41,348 bases of DNA from Verrucomicrobiota bacterium (GCA_003218395.1 QHNJ01000030.1:1-41348); one strand, 5' to 3'. Shown: positions 16,501 through 23,488, counted from the stretch's first letter. The notes: generated from the letters alone by a model not told the origin. Translations and numbers: made by a program.

Positions 16501-16655
16501 CCGCCGAAGTCGTCACGCTTTCACTTACGTTCGATCACCGCGTCGTTAACGGCGCCGGGGCGGCCAACTTCGTCCACGAAATCAAAGAGCAGATCGAGGA
16601 TTTCAAAGTTCCGTCTGGAGAGGCGAGCACAACTGCGTCCGCGGATCAGCGCTGA
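13548..16655 (+). CDS. 2-oxoacid dehydrogenase fusion: E1 alpha + E1 beta + lipoyl + E2 core in one chain
   Basis: A single uninterrupted 1035-residue frame. Residues about 1-310 are E1 alpha, with the thiamine-diphosphate motif GDAATRQGDFFEA ... NGYGIS at about 142-176. About 325-650 are E1 beta (NSPLAES, YGKRPVFELQFIDF). About 690-770 are a lipoyl domain with lipoyl lysine K731 in EVETDKAVYP. About 810-1020 are an E2 acyltransferase core. E1 alpha-beta fusions are known; adding the lipoyl and E2 parts makes nearly the whole complex one polypeptide. I see no E3-binding peripheral-subunit domain. The E2 motif usually written HRxxDG reads H997-R-V-V-N1001-G, an Asp-to-Asn change. Both interdomain linkers contain a 65-bp repeat in the same frame. 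The substrate (pyruvate or branched-chain 2-oxoacid) is undecided, and E3 is not in the window. Confidence 0.9.
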   Translation: MPVLSKEDKLRLLTTILESRHADLREQNLNRQGKGHFHVSGMGHEALAAVSFLMEPDDYMVPYYRDRGLILGRGMTTRQLGFEYFAKRNTGSGGRQMPSHYSHADLHIWSVPTPTGSQLLPACGIAWGIQLDGKKNLVVTTVGDAATRQGDFFEAISFAKEKKLPVLFVVEDNGYGISMPTRETNPLVLGVLQASDWQQIDGRDVQKLYDAASVAMEGIRAGKGPAFFWIKMERLSSHTSSDDQKLYRSPEELRELEKCDPLKCWKDQLIEEGVITAEEFVKIDTEIKERIRREYSDAEKAEDPSPNELLANVAKPPQRIDKEILPAGKYRIGDTVNKTLRAGLEEDPRRIIFGEDIEDPKGGVFRLTQKLSTEFPKQVFNSPLAESTILGVACGLASYGKRPVFELQFIDFIYPGFNQLVTNISTLRWRSFGNWKCPAVIYAPYGAYLPGGSLWHSQANESALAHYPGLSIVIPSTPKDAAGLLWTSMHAEDHVIFLIPKHLLWAEHEYAEPIRAVPLGQACRRTRGSDLTLVAWGNTIEKSLEAIARIEHEMSVELIDLRSIMPWDRDTIEESVQKTRRLVVVQEDTENCSVGQMIISHVTGKPELWNEMISPPILVSKANVMIGYNPIYEYCALPDVERIVAALKRSVAKKQERAVAVEAAVPSGKEAEIVREATRPYTAGMGKQRAQSIIVPVMGEGIRNAKIVSLLKKQGDAIALDDPLCEVETDKAVYPIESSFAGVMGEWKTKVGETVEIGQELGTILTGEASPADQFQATAKASGDGVEAAVPSRKETRPAPEDTRSYTRIAPALSPTITRKLSHVIPANLQIDARWDAIRKARDAAKKKNGKNAPSPSVMIAWAVVRAMEKHAPFRRLVLENDQIIENDNFDLGVAVALEGDRLATAVIVDANKKSWPEFVKIYSATVDATRSGRVDAMNAPVVITSLGAFGVKAGAPIVVPPSIGTLFVGTAHRELIPNGKKNETAEVVTLSLTFDHRVVNGAGAANFVHEIKEQIEDFKVPSGEASTTASADQR
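15527..15591 (+). repeat. In-frame 65-bp palindromic repeat, copy 1 (E1 beta-lipoyl linker)
   Basis: Starts CGTAGAGGCGGCTGTCCCCA and ends in CCCGCCCCTACA, giving imperfect inverted ends. It aligns without gaps to copy 2 at 15902: 28 of the first 30 bases agree, the centre diverges, and the ends agree again. It encodes about residues 660-682 (VEAAVPSGKEAEIVREATRP), exactly between the E1 beta and lipoyl domains. Confidence 0.85.
15902..15966 (+). repeat. In-frame 65-bp palindromic repeat, copy 2 (lipoyl-E2 linker)
   Basis: Same length and same reading frame as copy 1. It starts TGTAGAGGCGGCTGTCCCCA and ends CGCGCTCCTACA, so the ends form TGTAG/CTACA. It encodes about residues 785-807 (VEAAVPSRKETRPAPEDTRS) between the lipoyl domain and the E2 core, where an E3-binding domain would normally sit. 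Confidence 0.85.
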
Positions 16656-16756
16656 GCACTGTGTCGTCAGTTACGTCCAAAATGCTCTTTCGGTTCGTAG
16701 CTTTAGTACGTCAATTCTCATGACCCAACTAATCAATTTCACCGGGAGCGAATCTT

Positions 16757-17250
16757 ATGGCAGGAAAACTTGATGGGAAAAAAGTGGCCATCCTTGTGGC
16801 GGATGGTTTTGAGCAAGTGGAAATGACAAAGCCGCGTCAGGCACTCGATGAAGCTGGCGCAGAAACGAAAATCGTTTCGCTAAAGTCCGGCAAAATCCAG
16901 GGCATGCATCATGCCGACAAAGGTGACAGGTTCGATGTCGATCTTGCAGTGGACCAAGCGCGCCCCGAAGAATTCGACGCACTCATGATTCCGGGTGGGT
17001 TGTTAAATCCTGATGCGTTGCGAGCAAATGAGAATGCGCTTGAATTTACGCGTCATTTCCTCCGCGAGGGAAAACCGGTGGCGACCATCTGCCATGGACC
17101 GCAAGTGCTCATCAGCGCGGGTCTGGTCCGCGGCAGAACCATGACCTCTTGGATGACATTCGAGCGTTTAACAAGAAGATGATCAAGGAATTCTCCGAAG
17201 GCCGGCATAAAGCTATGGCCACGGCAGGGTTAGTTGTGCTCGAAACTTAA
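16757..17250 (+). pseudogene. Broken DJ-1/PfpI-family gene (internal deletion and frameshift)
   Basis: Residues 1-132 are a normal PfpI/DJ-1 domain: VAILVADGFEQVEM, the ALMIPGG strand and the nucleophile elbow ATICHGP with C112. Family members continue with about 50 more residues. Here the frame passes from RGRTMTSW into an out-of-family tail and stops at 17182. The genuine C-terminus is found in another frame directly afterwards (about 17142-17250: DDIRAFNKKMIKEFSEGRH and on to LVVLET). About 25-35 residues between the two parts are missing. A short direct repeat, ATGAC, flanks the junction (17141-17158), which fits a slippage deletion. Members of the family act as glyoxalases/deglycases or stress proteins; this copy is probably inactive unless the lesion is an assembly error. 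Confidence 0.85.
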
Positions 17251-17309
17251 TGATCCCTATTGGCACGGCTGCTGGCAGGTGCGTTTGATTGCCAATGCCG
17301 TAACATAGC

Positions 17310-17377
17310 GCAGGCACCCTGCCTGCCGTCAGCGCCCCAGGCTGAAGCATGCTCGACCAAACAGGCAAGATGCCTGT
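17310..17377. repeat. Pair of 7-bp hairpins after the pfpI remnant
   Basis: Two similar hairpins with 3-nt loops: GCAGGCA-CCC-TGCCTGC at 17310-17326 and ACAGGCA-AGA-TGCCTGT at 17361-17377. They share AGGCAnnnTGCCT, so they look like two copies of one dispersed element rather than terminators, since no T-tract follows. The rest of the 197-bp spacer before pgsA (17251-17447) contains nothing else I can name. Confidence 0.6.
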
Positions 17378-17447
17378 GTCACACATCCGGGCCAAATTGC
17401 TTGCAAGTTTGGCTGAGGCTTTCACCTTTTGACGTCACTCCCGCCTT

Positions 17448-18053
17448 ATGACGACTGCCAACAAAATCACAGTTGTCCGGATTTTGATGATTCCGGCTTT
17501 CGTCACGATGGCTATCTATTATGGGCAAAGCATCCAACGGGGCGCGCCTCTGGAGTGGCAACGCTTCACGGCCATCGCCATTTTCCTGATCGCTGCAGTG
17601 AGCGATGGCCTGGACGGGTTCGTAGCTCGCCGCTACAATCAGAGGAGCTCGCTTGGAGTCATTCTTGACCCGATTGCTGACAAAGGCTTGCTTCTGAGCG
17701 GCATCATTACGCTAAGCATCAGCAACTGGAGCGAAATTGATCCTGATTACGGGAGATTTCCAGCATGGTTTCCTGTTCTTGTCATCTCGCGCGATGCCGT
17801 CATCCTCGTTGGCGCCATGGTGTTATATTTGCTTAACGGCAAGGTGCAGGTGAAACCACGGTGGCCTGGGAAAGTCGCAACTGTTTCGCAAATGATCGCG
17901 ATTGGATGGGTGATGTTGCAATTTCACTTTATTCCTCTGTTCTACATCGTGATCGGTGCTGGATTGTTCACGCTTGTTTCCGGCGTTGTTTACGTTTCGG
18001 ACGGAGTGCGACAGCTGCAAGCTGAAGGGCACGCCCACGCGACAAAACATTGA
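17448..18053 (+). CDS. pgsA: CDP-diacylglycerol-glycerol-3-phosphate 3-phosphatidyltransferase
   Basis: Makes phosphatidylglycerophosphate from CDP-diacylglycerol and glycerol-3-phosphate, the committed step to phosphatidylglycerol and cardiolipin. It is a 201-residue integral membrane protein with four or five hydrophobic segments. The CDP-alcohol phosphotransferase motif D-G-x2-A-R-x8-G-x3-D-x3-D is complete (DGLDGFVARRYNQRSS then GVILDPIADK). Related CDP-alcohol phosphotransferases are hard to separate, but size and the motif context favour PgsA. It is 18 bp upstream of der and probably cotranscribed. Confidence 0.85.
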   Translation: MTTANKITVVRILMIPAFVTMAIYYGQSIQRGAPLEWQRFTAIAIFLIAAVSDGLDGFVARRYNQRSSLGVILDPIADKGLLLSGIITLSISNWSEIDPDYGRFPAWFPVLVISRDAVILVGAMVLYLLNGKVQVKPRWPGKVATVSQMIAIGWVMLQFHFIPLFYIVIGAGLFTLVSGVVYVSDGVRQLQAEGHAHATKH

Positions 18054-18071
18054 GGCCAGCGTTTTCGCGCG

Positions 18072-19460
18072 ATGAACGGCACGAACAAATCGCCGAATGT
18101 CGCGATCGTGGGACGGCCCAACGTGGGCAAATCGGCGCTATTTAATCGCCTGATTGGTCGCCGCATCGCCATCGTGCACGATCAACCTGGGATAACGCGC
18201 GATCGAATCTCGGCTGTCTGTACGCGCGGCACTCAGCCATTTGTCGTATGGGATACCGGCGGCGTTGCCGGCGTAGGCGAGTCCAAATTGACCACGCAGG
18301 TTCGCCGCGCAGTCGAAGGAGCCATTCGAGAGAGCGACATTCTGCTTTTTATCGTTGACGCAAAACATGGCTTGTCTCCGGTCGATCAGGAACTCGCCCG
18401 CATGCTGCGCAAATCACGTAAGCCGGTCGTGCTTGTCATTAATAAGATCGACAATGACAAACAGGAAAATCTGGTAGCAGATTTCGCGTCGCTCGGATTT
18501 TCACGGAGCCAATCTGTTAGTGCCGAACACAATCGCGGAATCTCGGAATTACTCCGGGCAATAGATCAACTTGTCCCTTTGTCCTTCGCTTCGGCAGAAA
18601 TCAAATACGGAACATCACACATCAAACATCCTCTCGCCATCGCGATCATCGGCCGGCCAAATGTCGGCAAATCTTCGCTGATCAATTCGATTGTGCGAAG
18701 CGAGCGCGCCATTGTGAGCGAGCTGCCGGGAACAACGCGCGACGCCGTCGATATCTCTTATCAGCGGGACGGTCAGGAATTTCTCTTTATCGATACCGCC
18801 GGGATCCGCAGACGTAGTAAACATTCCAGTTCAGTCGAAGTCTTCAGCGTGATGCGCGCGGAACGGAGCATTCGTCGCGCCGACCTTTGCGTGCTCATTG
18901 TCGATCTTACGATGGGGGTGACGGCGCAGGACAAACGGATTGCCGGATTAATTCAAAAGGCGCGCAAACCAGCAATTGTTGTTTTGAACAAGTGGGATTT
19001 GATCAAACCGAAACGCAAGGAAAAGCAGACGATGGCGCAACTTGTAGATGAAACGCGCGCGCGAATTTTCTTTCTCGATTACGCGCCTGCCTTGATTGCG
19101 TCCGCGCTTACGGGCGAAAACATCGGCAAATTGTTTACGCTCATAGAACACGTTCGACGTGCAGCGCAGCAGCATGTGGGCACGGGAGTTCTAAATCGAT
19201 TGTTGCGAGCAGCCTTTGCCGCCAATCCGCCAGCGATCATTTCCGGTCATCGCCTTAAGTTGTTTTACGCAGTGCAAACCAGTGGGAACCAAGACCGACA
19301 GCTCCAGCCTCTAGAGTTTGTTCTCTTCGTGAATGATCCCCGTTTGTTCAGCGAAGCGTATCGTCGCTATTTGGAGGCTCGCATTCGCAAAGCGCAAGCT
19401 TATCCCGGGCTTCCGATAATCTTGAGGTTACGTCCGCGTAGCGAGACGCGCGAAAAGTAG
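18072..19460 (+). CDS. der: Ribosome-assembly GTPase Der (EngA)
   Basis: Double-GTPase needed for maturation of the 50S ribosomal subunit. The 462-residue protein has a first G domain (P-loop GRPNVGKS at 14-21, DTGG, NKID), a second G domain (GRPNVGKSSL, then DTAGIRRRSK, NKWD) and a C-terminal KH-like domain. The linker between the G domains contains KYGTSHIKHP, encoded by a heptamer repeat (18611-18631), instead of the usual acidic linker. Otherwise complete and of normal length. Confidence 0.96.
   Translation: MNGTNKSPNVAIVGRPNVGKSALFNRLIGRRIAIVHDQPGITRDRISAVCTRGTQPFVVWDTGGVAGVGESKLTTQVRRAVEGAIRESDILLFIVDAKHGLSPVDQELARMLRKSRKPVVLVINKIDNDKQENLVADFASLGFSRSQSVSAEHNRGISELLRAIDQLVPLSFASAEIKYGTSHIKHPLAIAIIGRPNVGKSSLINSIVRSERAIVSELPGTTRDAVDISYQRDGQEFLFIDTAGIRRRSKHSSSVEVFSVMRAERSIRRADLCVLIVDLTMGVTAQDKRIAGLIQKARKPAIVVLNKWDLIKPKRKEKQTMAQLVDETRARIFFLDYAPALIASALTGENIGKLFTLIEHVRRAAQQHVGTGVLNRLLRAAFAANPPAIISGHRLKLFYAVQTSGNQDRQLQPLEFVLFVNDPRLFSEAYRRYLEARIRKAQAYPGLPIILRLRPRSETREK
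18611..18631 (+). repeat. In-frame heptamer repeat in the Der interdomain linker
   Basis: Three 7-mers, AACATCA, CACATCA and AACATCC (21 bp, frame-neutral), lie exactly between the two GTPase domains, at residues about 180-187. Confidence 0.5.
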
Positions 19461-19593
19461 GCGTCGATCTTACGCGATAGCCGTCGTCCTATGGGTAGCG
19501 CCGGCCTTTCCGCAATTTCGACGCGGCAGGCAACCAATCAGCTGCAATTCTTTGATCGAACATTCTCCTCGCCGGCGTGTCTCACCACACCGT

Positions 19594-20448
19594 ATGAAAT
19601 CGACGCAGGAGATTACGCAGGAGGTGCGAGAACTGGGCCAATGGATTCCGCCGCTCCGGCAACAGGTTGCTCACGTTGTGGTTGGCCAGAAGTATTTGGT
19701 CGACCGCCTTTTGCTCGGTCTGCTCGCCAATGGTCATATCCTGCTCGAGGGCGTTCCTGGGCTGGCCAAAACGCTGACTGTTAAAACAATGGCGGCATGC
19801 ATTCAAGACGAAATCAATCGTGCACCGGCCAAGGTGCAGAGCGCGCTGCTCGAAGCGATGCAGGAGCGGCAGGTCACCATTGGCGAACAAACTTATCCGC
19901 TTTCCGACCCGTTTCTCGTTCTCGCGACACAAAACCCGATTGAACAGGAAGGAACGTATCAACTGCCCGAAGCGCAGCTCGATCGCTTCATGTTCAAATT
20001 AAACATTGGTTATCCGCAAAAATCCGAGGAGCGAACGATTCTCGACCTAATGGCGACTTCGGCGCCGGATTTGCGAGTAGATCCGGTGATTGAGCCTCAG
20101 CAGATCATCGCGGCACGAGACGTGGTCAACAGCATTTACATCGACGACCGCGTGAAAGATTACATCGTCGATGTCGTCTGGGCGACGCGCGAACCCGCAG
20201 CGTACAATCTGCGACTCGAGGGACTTATTCGTTACGGCGCTTCTCCTCGCGCGACGATTTATCTCGCGCTCGGCGCGCGCGCTCACGCGTTCCTGAACGG
20301 CCGCGGATACGTTACGCCGCAGGACGTGAAGAGCATCGGCCCTGACGTGCTACGGCACCGCATCATCGTCAGCTACGAAGCCGAGGCAGAAGCGGTTACA
20401 AGTGAGACGATCATCGAGCGGATTTTTGCAGGGCTGCCTGTGCCCTGA
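19594..20448 (+). CDS. MoxR-family AAA+ ATPase lacking the Walker A-Walker B segment
   Basis: MoxR ATPases act as chaperones for VWA proteins such as those encoded downstream. The 284-residue protein has Walker A GVPGLAKT at 53-60, then DEINRAPAKVQSALLEAMQE, sensor 1 (ATQNPIEQEGTY), and the C-terminal lid with GASPRA and DVLRHRI. In homologues about 40-45 residues, including the conserved FTPDLLPAD stretch and the beta-strand leading into Walker B, lie between Walker A and DEINR. Here KTMAACI runs directly into QDEINR (junction near 19804), an in-frame deletion. The AAA core strand is lost, so ATPase function is doubtful. An upstream in-frame start at 19552 exists, but the ATG at 19594 fits the family N-terminus. 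First gene of the Bat operon. Confidence 0.85.
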   Translation: MKSTQEITQEVRELGQWIPPLRQQVAHVVVGQKYLVDRLLLGLLANGHILLEGVPGLAKTLTVKTMAACIQDEINRAPAKVQSALLEAMQERQVTIGEQTYPLSDPFLVLATQNPIEQEGTYQLPEAQLDRFMFKLNIGYPQKSEERTILDLMATSAPDLRVDPVIEPQQIIAARDVVNSIYIDDRVKDYIVDVVWATREPAAYNLRLEGLIRYGASPRATIYLALGARAHAFLNGRGYVTPQDVKSIGPDVLRHRIIVSYEAEAEAVTSETIIERIFAGLPVP

Positions 20449-20451
20449 ACG

Positions 20452-20486
20452 GAGTGGGAGAGATGATTGGTGAGAAGTGAGAAGTT
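20452..20486 (+). repeat. Heptamer array, left flank of the four-helix-bundle gene
   Basis: Five consecutive degenerate 7-mers from 20452 to 20486. Most end in GTG or ATG (for example ATTGGTG, AGAAGTG). The array begins 4 bp after the moxR stop and ends just before the GTG start at 20493. It is the inverted counterpart of the array at 20954-20988. Confidence 0.6.
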
Positions 20487-20492
20487 TTTACT

Positions 20493-20956
20493 GTGATTGC
20501 TAGGTCATTTCGAGACTTGAAGGTTTACCAAGCAGCTCGAGACGCAGCAGGAACGATATTCCTCTTAAGTCGCCAATTTCCTGCCGAGGAACGTTATTCT
20601 TTAACCGACCAGATTCGGCGAAGTTCGCGTGCGGTAAAAGCAATGATCGCGGAGGCGTGGGGCCGACGTCGCTACAAGGCCGTGTTTGTCAGCAAGCTCG
20701 ATGAGGTCTCGGCGAAGCCACAGAGGGCCAGTCCTGGTTAGACGATGCGCAAGATTCCGGCTATCTTCTCCCTGAGCAATTCGACGTGCTTGATTCCAAA
20801 TACGTTTCGATAGGTCAAATGCTTTCGCGTATGATCGACCGTGCGGACGACTTCTGTAAGCATTCTCCAGCGACAGATTATCGAGCGATTCTACGCGTAG
20901 AAGAGACGGACGCGACCGTTGAACAGTCATCCAACATCGAAGAGTTTTTCGCATAA
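20493..20956 (+). pseudogene. Four-helix-bundle (23S rRNA intervening-sequence type) protein, frameshifted
   Basis: The N-terminal part (FRDLKVYQAARDAA ... LTDQIRRSSRAVKAMIAEAW) matches the small four-helix-bundle proteins first found in 23S rRNA intervening sequences and now seen scattered in many genomes. The frame breaks near 20713: supplying one missing G restores EATEGQSWLDDAQDSGYL and a further 70 or so residues to a TAA at 20954. The repaired protein would be 154 residues, longer than the usual 115-130, with a tail ending SSNIEEFFA. Known relatives form pentamers; their role is unclear. It sits between moxR and the DUF58 gene, which are normally adjacent, and has inverted heptamer arrays on both sides, which suggests a mobile cassette. 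Confidence 0.8.
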
Positions 20957-20988
20957 CCACTTCTCACTAATCACAAATCACCTCTCAC
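20954..20988 (-). repeat. Heptamer array, right flank of the four-helix-bundle gene
   Basis: Five consecutive 7-mers of the form nnnnCAC: TAACCAC, TTCTCAC, then TAATCAC, AAATCAC and CTCTCAC. The first three bases are the stop codon of the repaired four-helix-bundle frame. In the opposite orientation the units read GTGnnnn, matching the left flank. Confidence 0.65.
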
Positions 20989-20993
20989 TTCCG

Positions 20994-21881
20994 ATGGACG
21001 CGGCGGAAATCTTGAAAAAAATCAGGACACTGGAAATCAAGACACGCGGTCTGGTCGAGACTGCGTTCGCCGGCGATTACCACAGCGTCTTCAAAGGCCG
21101 TGGAATGAATTTTGAAGACGTGCGCGAATATCAGCCGGGCGATGAAATTCGCACAATCGATTGGAACGTCACCGCGCGGCTGGGCACGGCGTTTGTGAAA
21201 AAATTTACGGAGGAGCGTGAGCTTACGGTCATGCTCGTTGTCGACGTCAGCGCCTCGGGAAATTTCGGAAGCGTCTCCCAGTCCAAGCGCGAGCTGGCTG
21301 CAGAGGTCGCTTGTTTGCTGGCCTTCAGCGCGATCCGAAATAACGACAAGGTTGGTCTCGTTCTCTTCACTGATCGGGTTGAACTTTTTATTCCGCCAAA
21401 AAAGGGCCGTTCGCACACATTGCGGCTCATCCGCGAGATTCTGTTCTTCGAACCGCGGGGACGCGGGACAGAACCGGCGCTGGCGCTCGATTATCTGAAT
21501 AAAATCGTCACCCGCCGCGCAGTCGTCTTTTTTATTTCAGACTTTCAAGCACCCGATTTTTCGCGAGCGCTGGCGGTGAGCGGACGACGACACGATTTTG
21601 TGGCCATCCACATTCATGACGAACGAGAAAAGGTTCTGCCGAACATCGGCATCATTACCCTGGAAGATGCCGAGACCGGCGATCAAATCGAGATCAACAC
21701 GGCTGATCGTACAACACGGACGCGTTTTTCCGATCTGGTCAATGAACACGAAACAGAACTTTCGCGCACGCTTCGACGGAACAATATTGACGGAATCGCC
21801 CTGCAAACCGGGAGGGACTATTTACCGCCGCTGCGGTCGTTCTTCAAACAACGCGAACGTCGGCTGGCTATTCGGTCGTGA
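20994..21881 (+). CDS. DUF58-domain (VWA-like) protein of the Bat operon
   Basis: A 295-residue cytoplasmic protein with the DUF58 signature GRGMNFEDVREYQPGDEIRTIDWNVTAR (about residues 34-60) and a VWA-like fold. The first VWA motif reads VVDVSASGNFG, a D-x-S-x-S metal site. DUF58 proteins are normally encoded directly after moxR and are thought to be handled by the MoxR ATPase. The ATG at 20994 is preferred over an upstream in-frame start at 20919, which lies inside the four-helix-bundle gene. The GTGA overlap with the next gene implies coupling. Confidence 0.9.
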   Translation: MDAAEILKKIRTLEIKTRGLVETAFAGDYHSVFKGRGMNFEDVREYQPGDEIRTIDWNVTARLGTAFVKKFTEERELTVMLVVDVSASGNFGSVSQSKRELAAEVACLLAFSAIRNNDKVGLVLFTDRVELFIPPKKGRSHTLRLIREILFFEPRGRGTEPALALDYLNKIVTRRAVVFFISDFQAPDFSRALAVSGRRHDFVAIHIHDEREKVLPNIGIITLEDAETGDQIEINTADRTTRTRFSDLVNEHETELSRTLRRNNIDGIALQTGRDYLPPLRSFFKQRERRLAIRS

Positions 21882-22411
21882 ACAACGTTGGTATGTCGAT
21901 CTTGATTCCCGCCTTCCTGGCAGAAGAATTTCACGATATTGCACCGCCCGTTGATTACTCTCTGATTCCACCCTGGCTGATTTTTCTCGGAGTGTTTGTC
22001 TCACTCACGATCATCGGGTTGATCGCCTGGCTTGTCGCAAGGGCCCTGCGACGACGTTCGGCACCGATTCAATCACCGCGCGAGCGCGCTCTGGCAATCC
22101 TCGAGCAAATGCAGGCCGAGATTGAAACGATTAAGCCGTACCGGTTCAGTATTCGCGTTTCCGACATTCTTCGGCGCTACGTGACGGAACAGTTCAACCT
22201 ACCAGTGACCCGGCAAACTTCCGTGGAATTTCTCGCCGGGCTTAGAAAGACATCGCCGTTCTCGGAAGACGAAAAATCGCTGCTCGAAGATTTTTTGAAC
22301 CGATGCGATTTGATCAAGTTCGCGCGTTACGAAGCGACCTACTCTGACAGTCAATTGTTGCTGGAAGAAGCGATCCGTTTTGTTCAAGGAGGCCAACTTG
22401 CGCCTGTTTGA
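21878..22411 (+). CDS. Single-pass membrane protein of the Bat operon (DUF4381-like)
   Basis: A 177-residue protein with one strong transmembrane helix (about 31-55: PPWLIFLGVFVSLTIIGLIAWLVARAL), a basic stop-transfer (RRR) and a soluble helical cytoplasmic domain (about 60-170). The domain has the pattern YRFSIRVSDILRRYVTEQF and VTRQTSVEFL, seen in the small DUF4381-like proteins encoded between DUF58 and BatA genes. GTG start at 21878 overlaps the previous stop (GTGA); an ATG at 21893 is an alternative. The exact function is unknown; it is probably part of the membrane assembly made by the Bat proteins. Confidence 0.75.
   Translation: MNNVGMSILIPAFLAEEFHDIAPPVDYSLIPPWLIFLGVFVSLTIIGLIAWLVARALRRRSAPIQSPRERALAILEQMQAEIETIKPYRFSIRVSDILRRYVTEQFNLPVTRQTSVEFLAGLRKTSPFSEDEKSLLEDFLNRCDLIKFARYEATYSDSQLLLEEAIRFVQGGQLAPV
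22386..22392 (+). promoter_or_regulatory. Strong ribosome binding site that sets the batA start
   Basis: AAGGAGG at 22386-22392 lies 5 bp before a TTG at 22398. It favours that TTG over the ATG at 22380, which sits upstream of the site and has no comparable signal. Confidence 0.6.
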
Positions 22412-23450
22412 TTTGTGGTCGGCAAATAGCGCATTGACGTTCGCCCGCCCGTGGCTGCTGTTGCTTCTGCTGGCGATCCCGTTGCTTGCATATTTGCGCG
22501 GGAAACGCGGACCCGCCGCCGCGTTGACTTATTCATCCACAGCGACCCTTCACGCAATTGGGAAACAGAGCGCGGCGCGCGTCGGCAAAATTCTGCGAAT
22601 GTTGCTGCTGGCGTCGATCGCAGTTTTTGTCGTCGCACTCGCGCGTCCGCAGCTTGGGAAGAGTCTTACTCAGGTAGAGGCGAGCGGGATCGACATTATC
22701 CTCGCGCTCGATGTCTCCGGATCGATGTTGACGAAAGATTTTACAATCGGCGGCCAGGAGGCGACGCGCGTGGATGCGATCCGTGAAGTAACACGGAAAT
22801 TTATCGAAGCTCGACCGAATGATCGCATCGGCATCATTGCGTTTGCGGGCCGTCCTTATGTCGTTAGTCCAATGACCCTGGATCACGATTGGCTTTTGCA
22901 AAATCTGGAAAGAGTGCGCATTGGGCTCGTTGAGGACGGCACCGCAATTGGGTCGGCCATGGCAGCAGCAGCCAACCGGTTGAACGATAAACGCGCAAAG
23001 AGCCGGGTGCTCGTGCTCTTAACGGACGGAGAAAATAATGCGGGGAAAATTCCGCCCAATACGGCCGCCGAAGCAGTGAAAGCGTTAAAAATTCGCTTCT
23101 ACGCCATCGGGGCCGGAATCAATGGAATCGCTCCGGCGCCGATATTCACTTCAAGAGGTCCATTAACCGATGTCTTGGGCAATTTGCTTTATGAAAATCA
23201 ACCTGTGGAATTTAACGAAACGGGTTTAAGGGAGGTCGCGAAAATTGCAGACGGACAATTCTTTCGCGCGACCGATACCAAATCGCTCGAACGAATCTAT
23301 GACGACATCGACAAGCTGGAAAAATCGACCGTGAGTGTGAAAAAATATCAGCAGTACCGCGACCTATTTCCCCTATGTCTCATGAGCGGATGTGGATTGC
23401 TGCTCGCGCAGATTCTATTGTCGCAAACAATCTGGAAGAAATTGCCGTGA
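22398..23450 (+). CDS. batA: BatA-type VWA membrane protein
   Basis: A 350-residue aerotolerance (Bat) type protein. It has two N-terminal transmembrane helices (about 15-32 and 64-84 from the TTG start), a VWA domain with an intact metal-ion site D105-V-S-G-S-M110, the conserved TDGENNAG stretch, and a C-terminal membrane helix (about 325-345). Its VWA domain should face the periplasm. BatA works with BatB and other Bat proteins in envelope or oxidative-stress functions whose details are unsettled. The start was chosen by the ribosome binding site at 22386. It overlaps the previous gene by 14 bp. Confidence 0.88.
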   Translation: MRLFDLWSANSALTFARPWLLLLLLAIPLLAYLRGKRGPAAALTYSSTATLHAIGKQSAARVGKILRMLLLASIAVFVVALARPQLGKSLTQVEASGIDIILALDVSGSMLTKDFTIGGQEATRVDAIREVTRKFIEARPNDRIGIIAFAGRPYVVSPMTLDHDWLLQNLERVRIGLVEDGTAIGSAMAAAANRLNDKRAKSRVLVLLTDGENNAGKIPPNTAAEAVKALKIRFYAIGAGINGIAPAPIFTSRGPLTDVLGNLLYENQPVEFNETGLREVAKIADGQFFRATDTKSLERIYDDIDKLEKSTVSVKKYQQYRDLFPLCLMSGCGLLLAQILLSQTIWKKLP

Positions 23451-23488
23451 AAACCGGATCCAGCGACTTAACGATTTAACGAAATTCT

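Noticed and set aside
20954-20988. Heptamer arrays as CRISPR
   Set aside because: Units of 7 bp with no spacers, no constant repeat and no cas genes.
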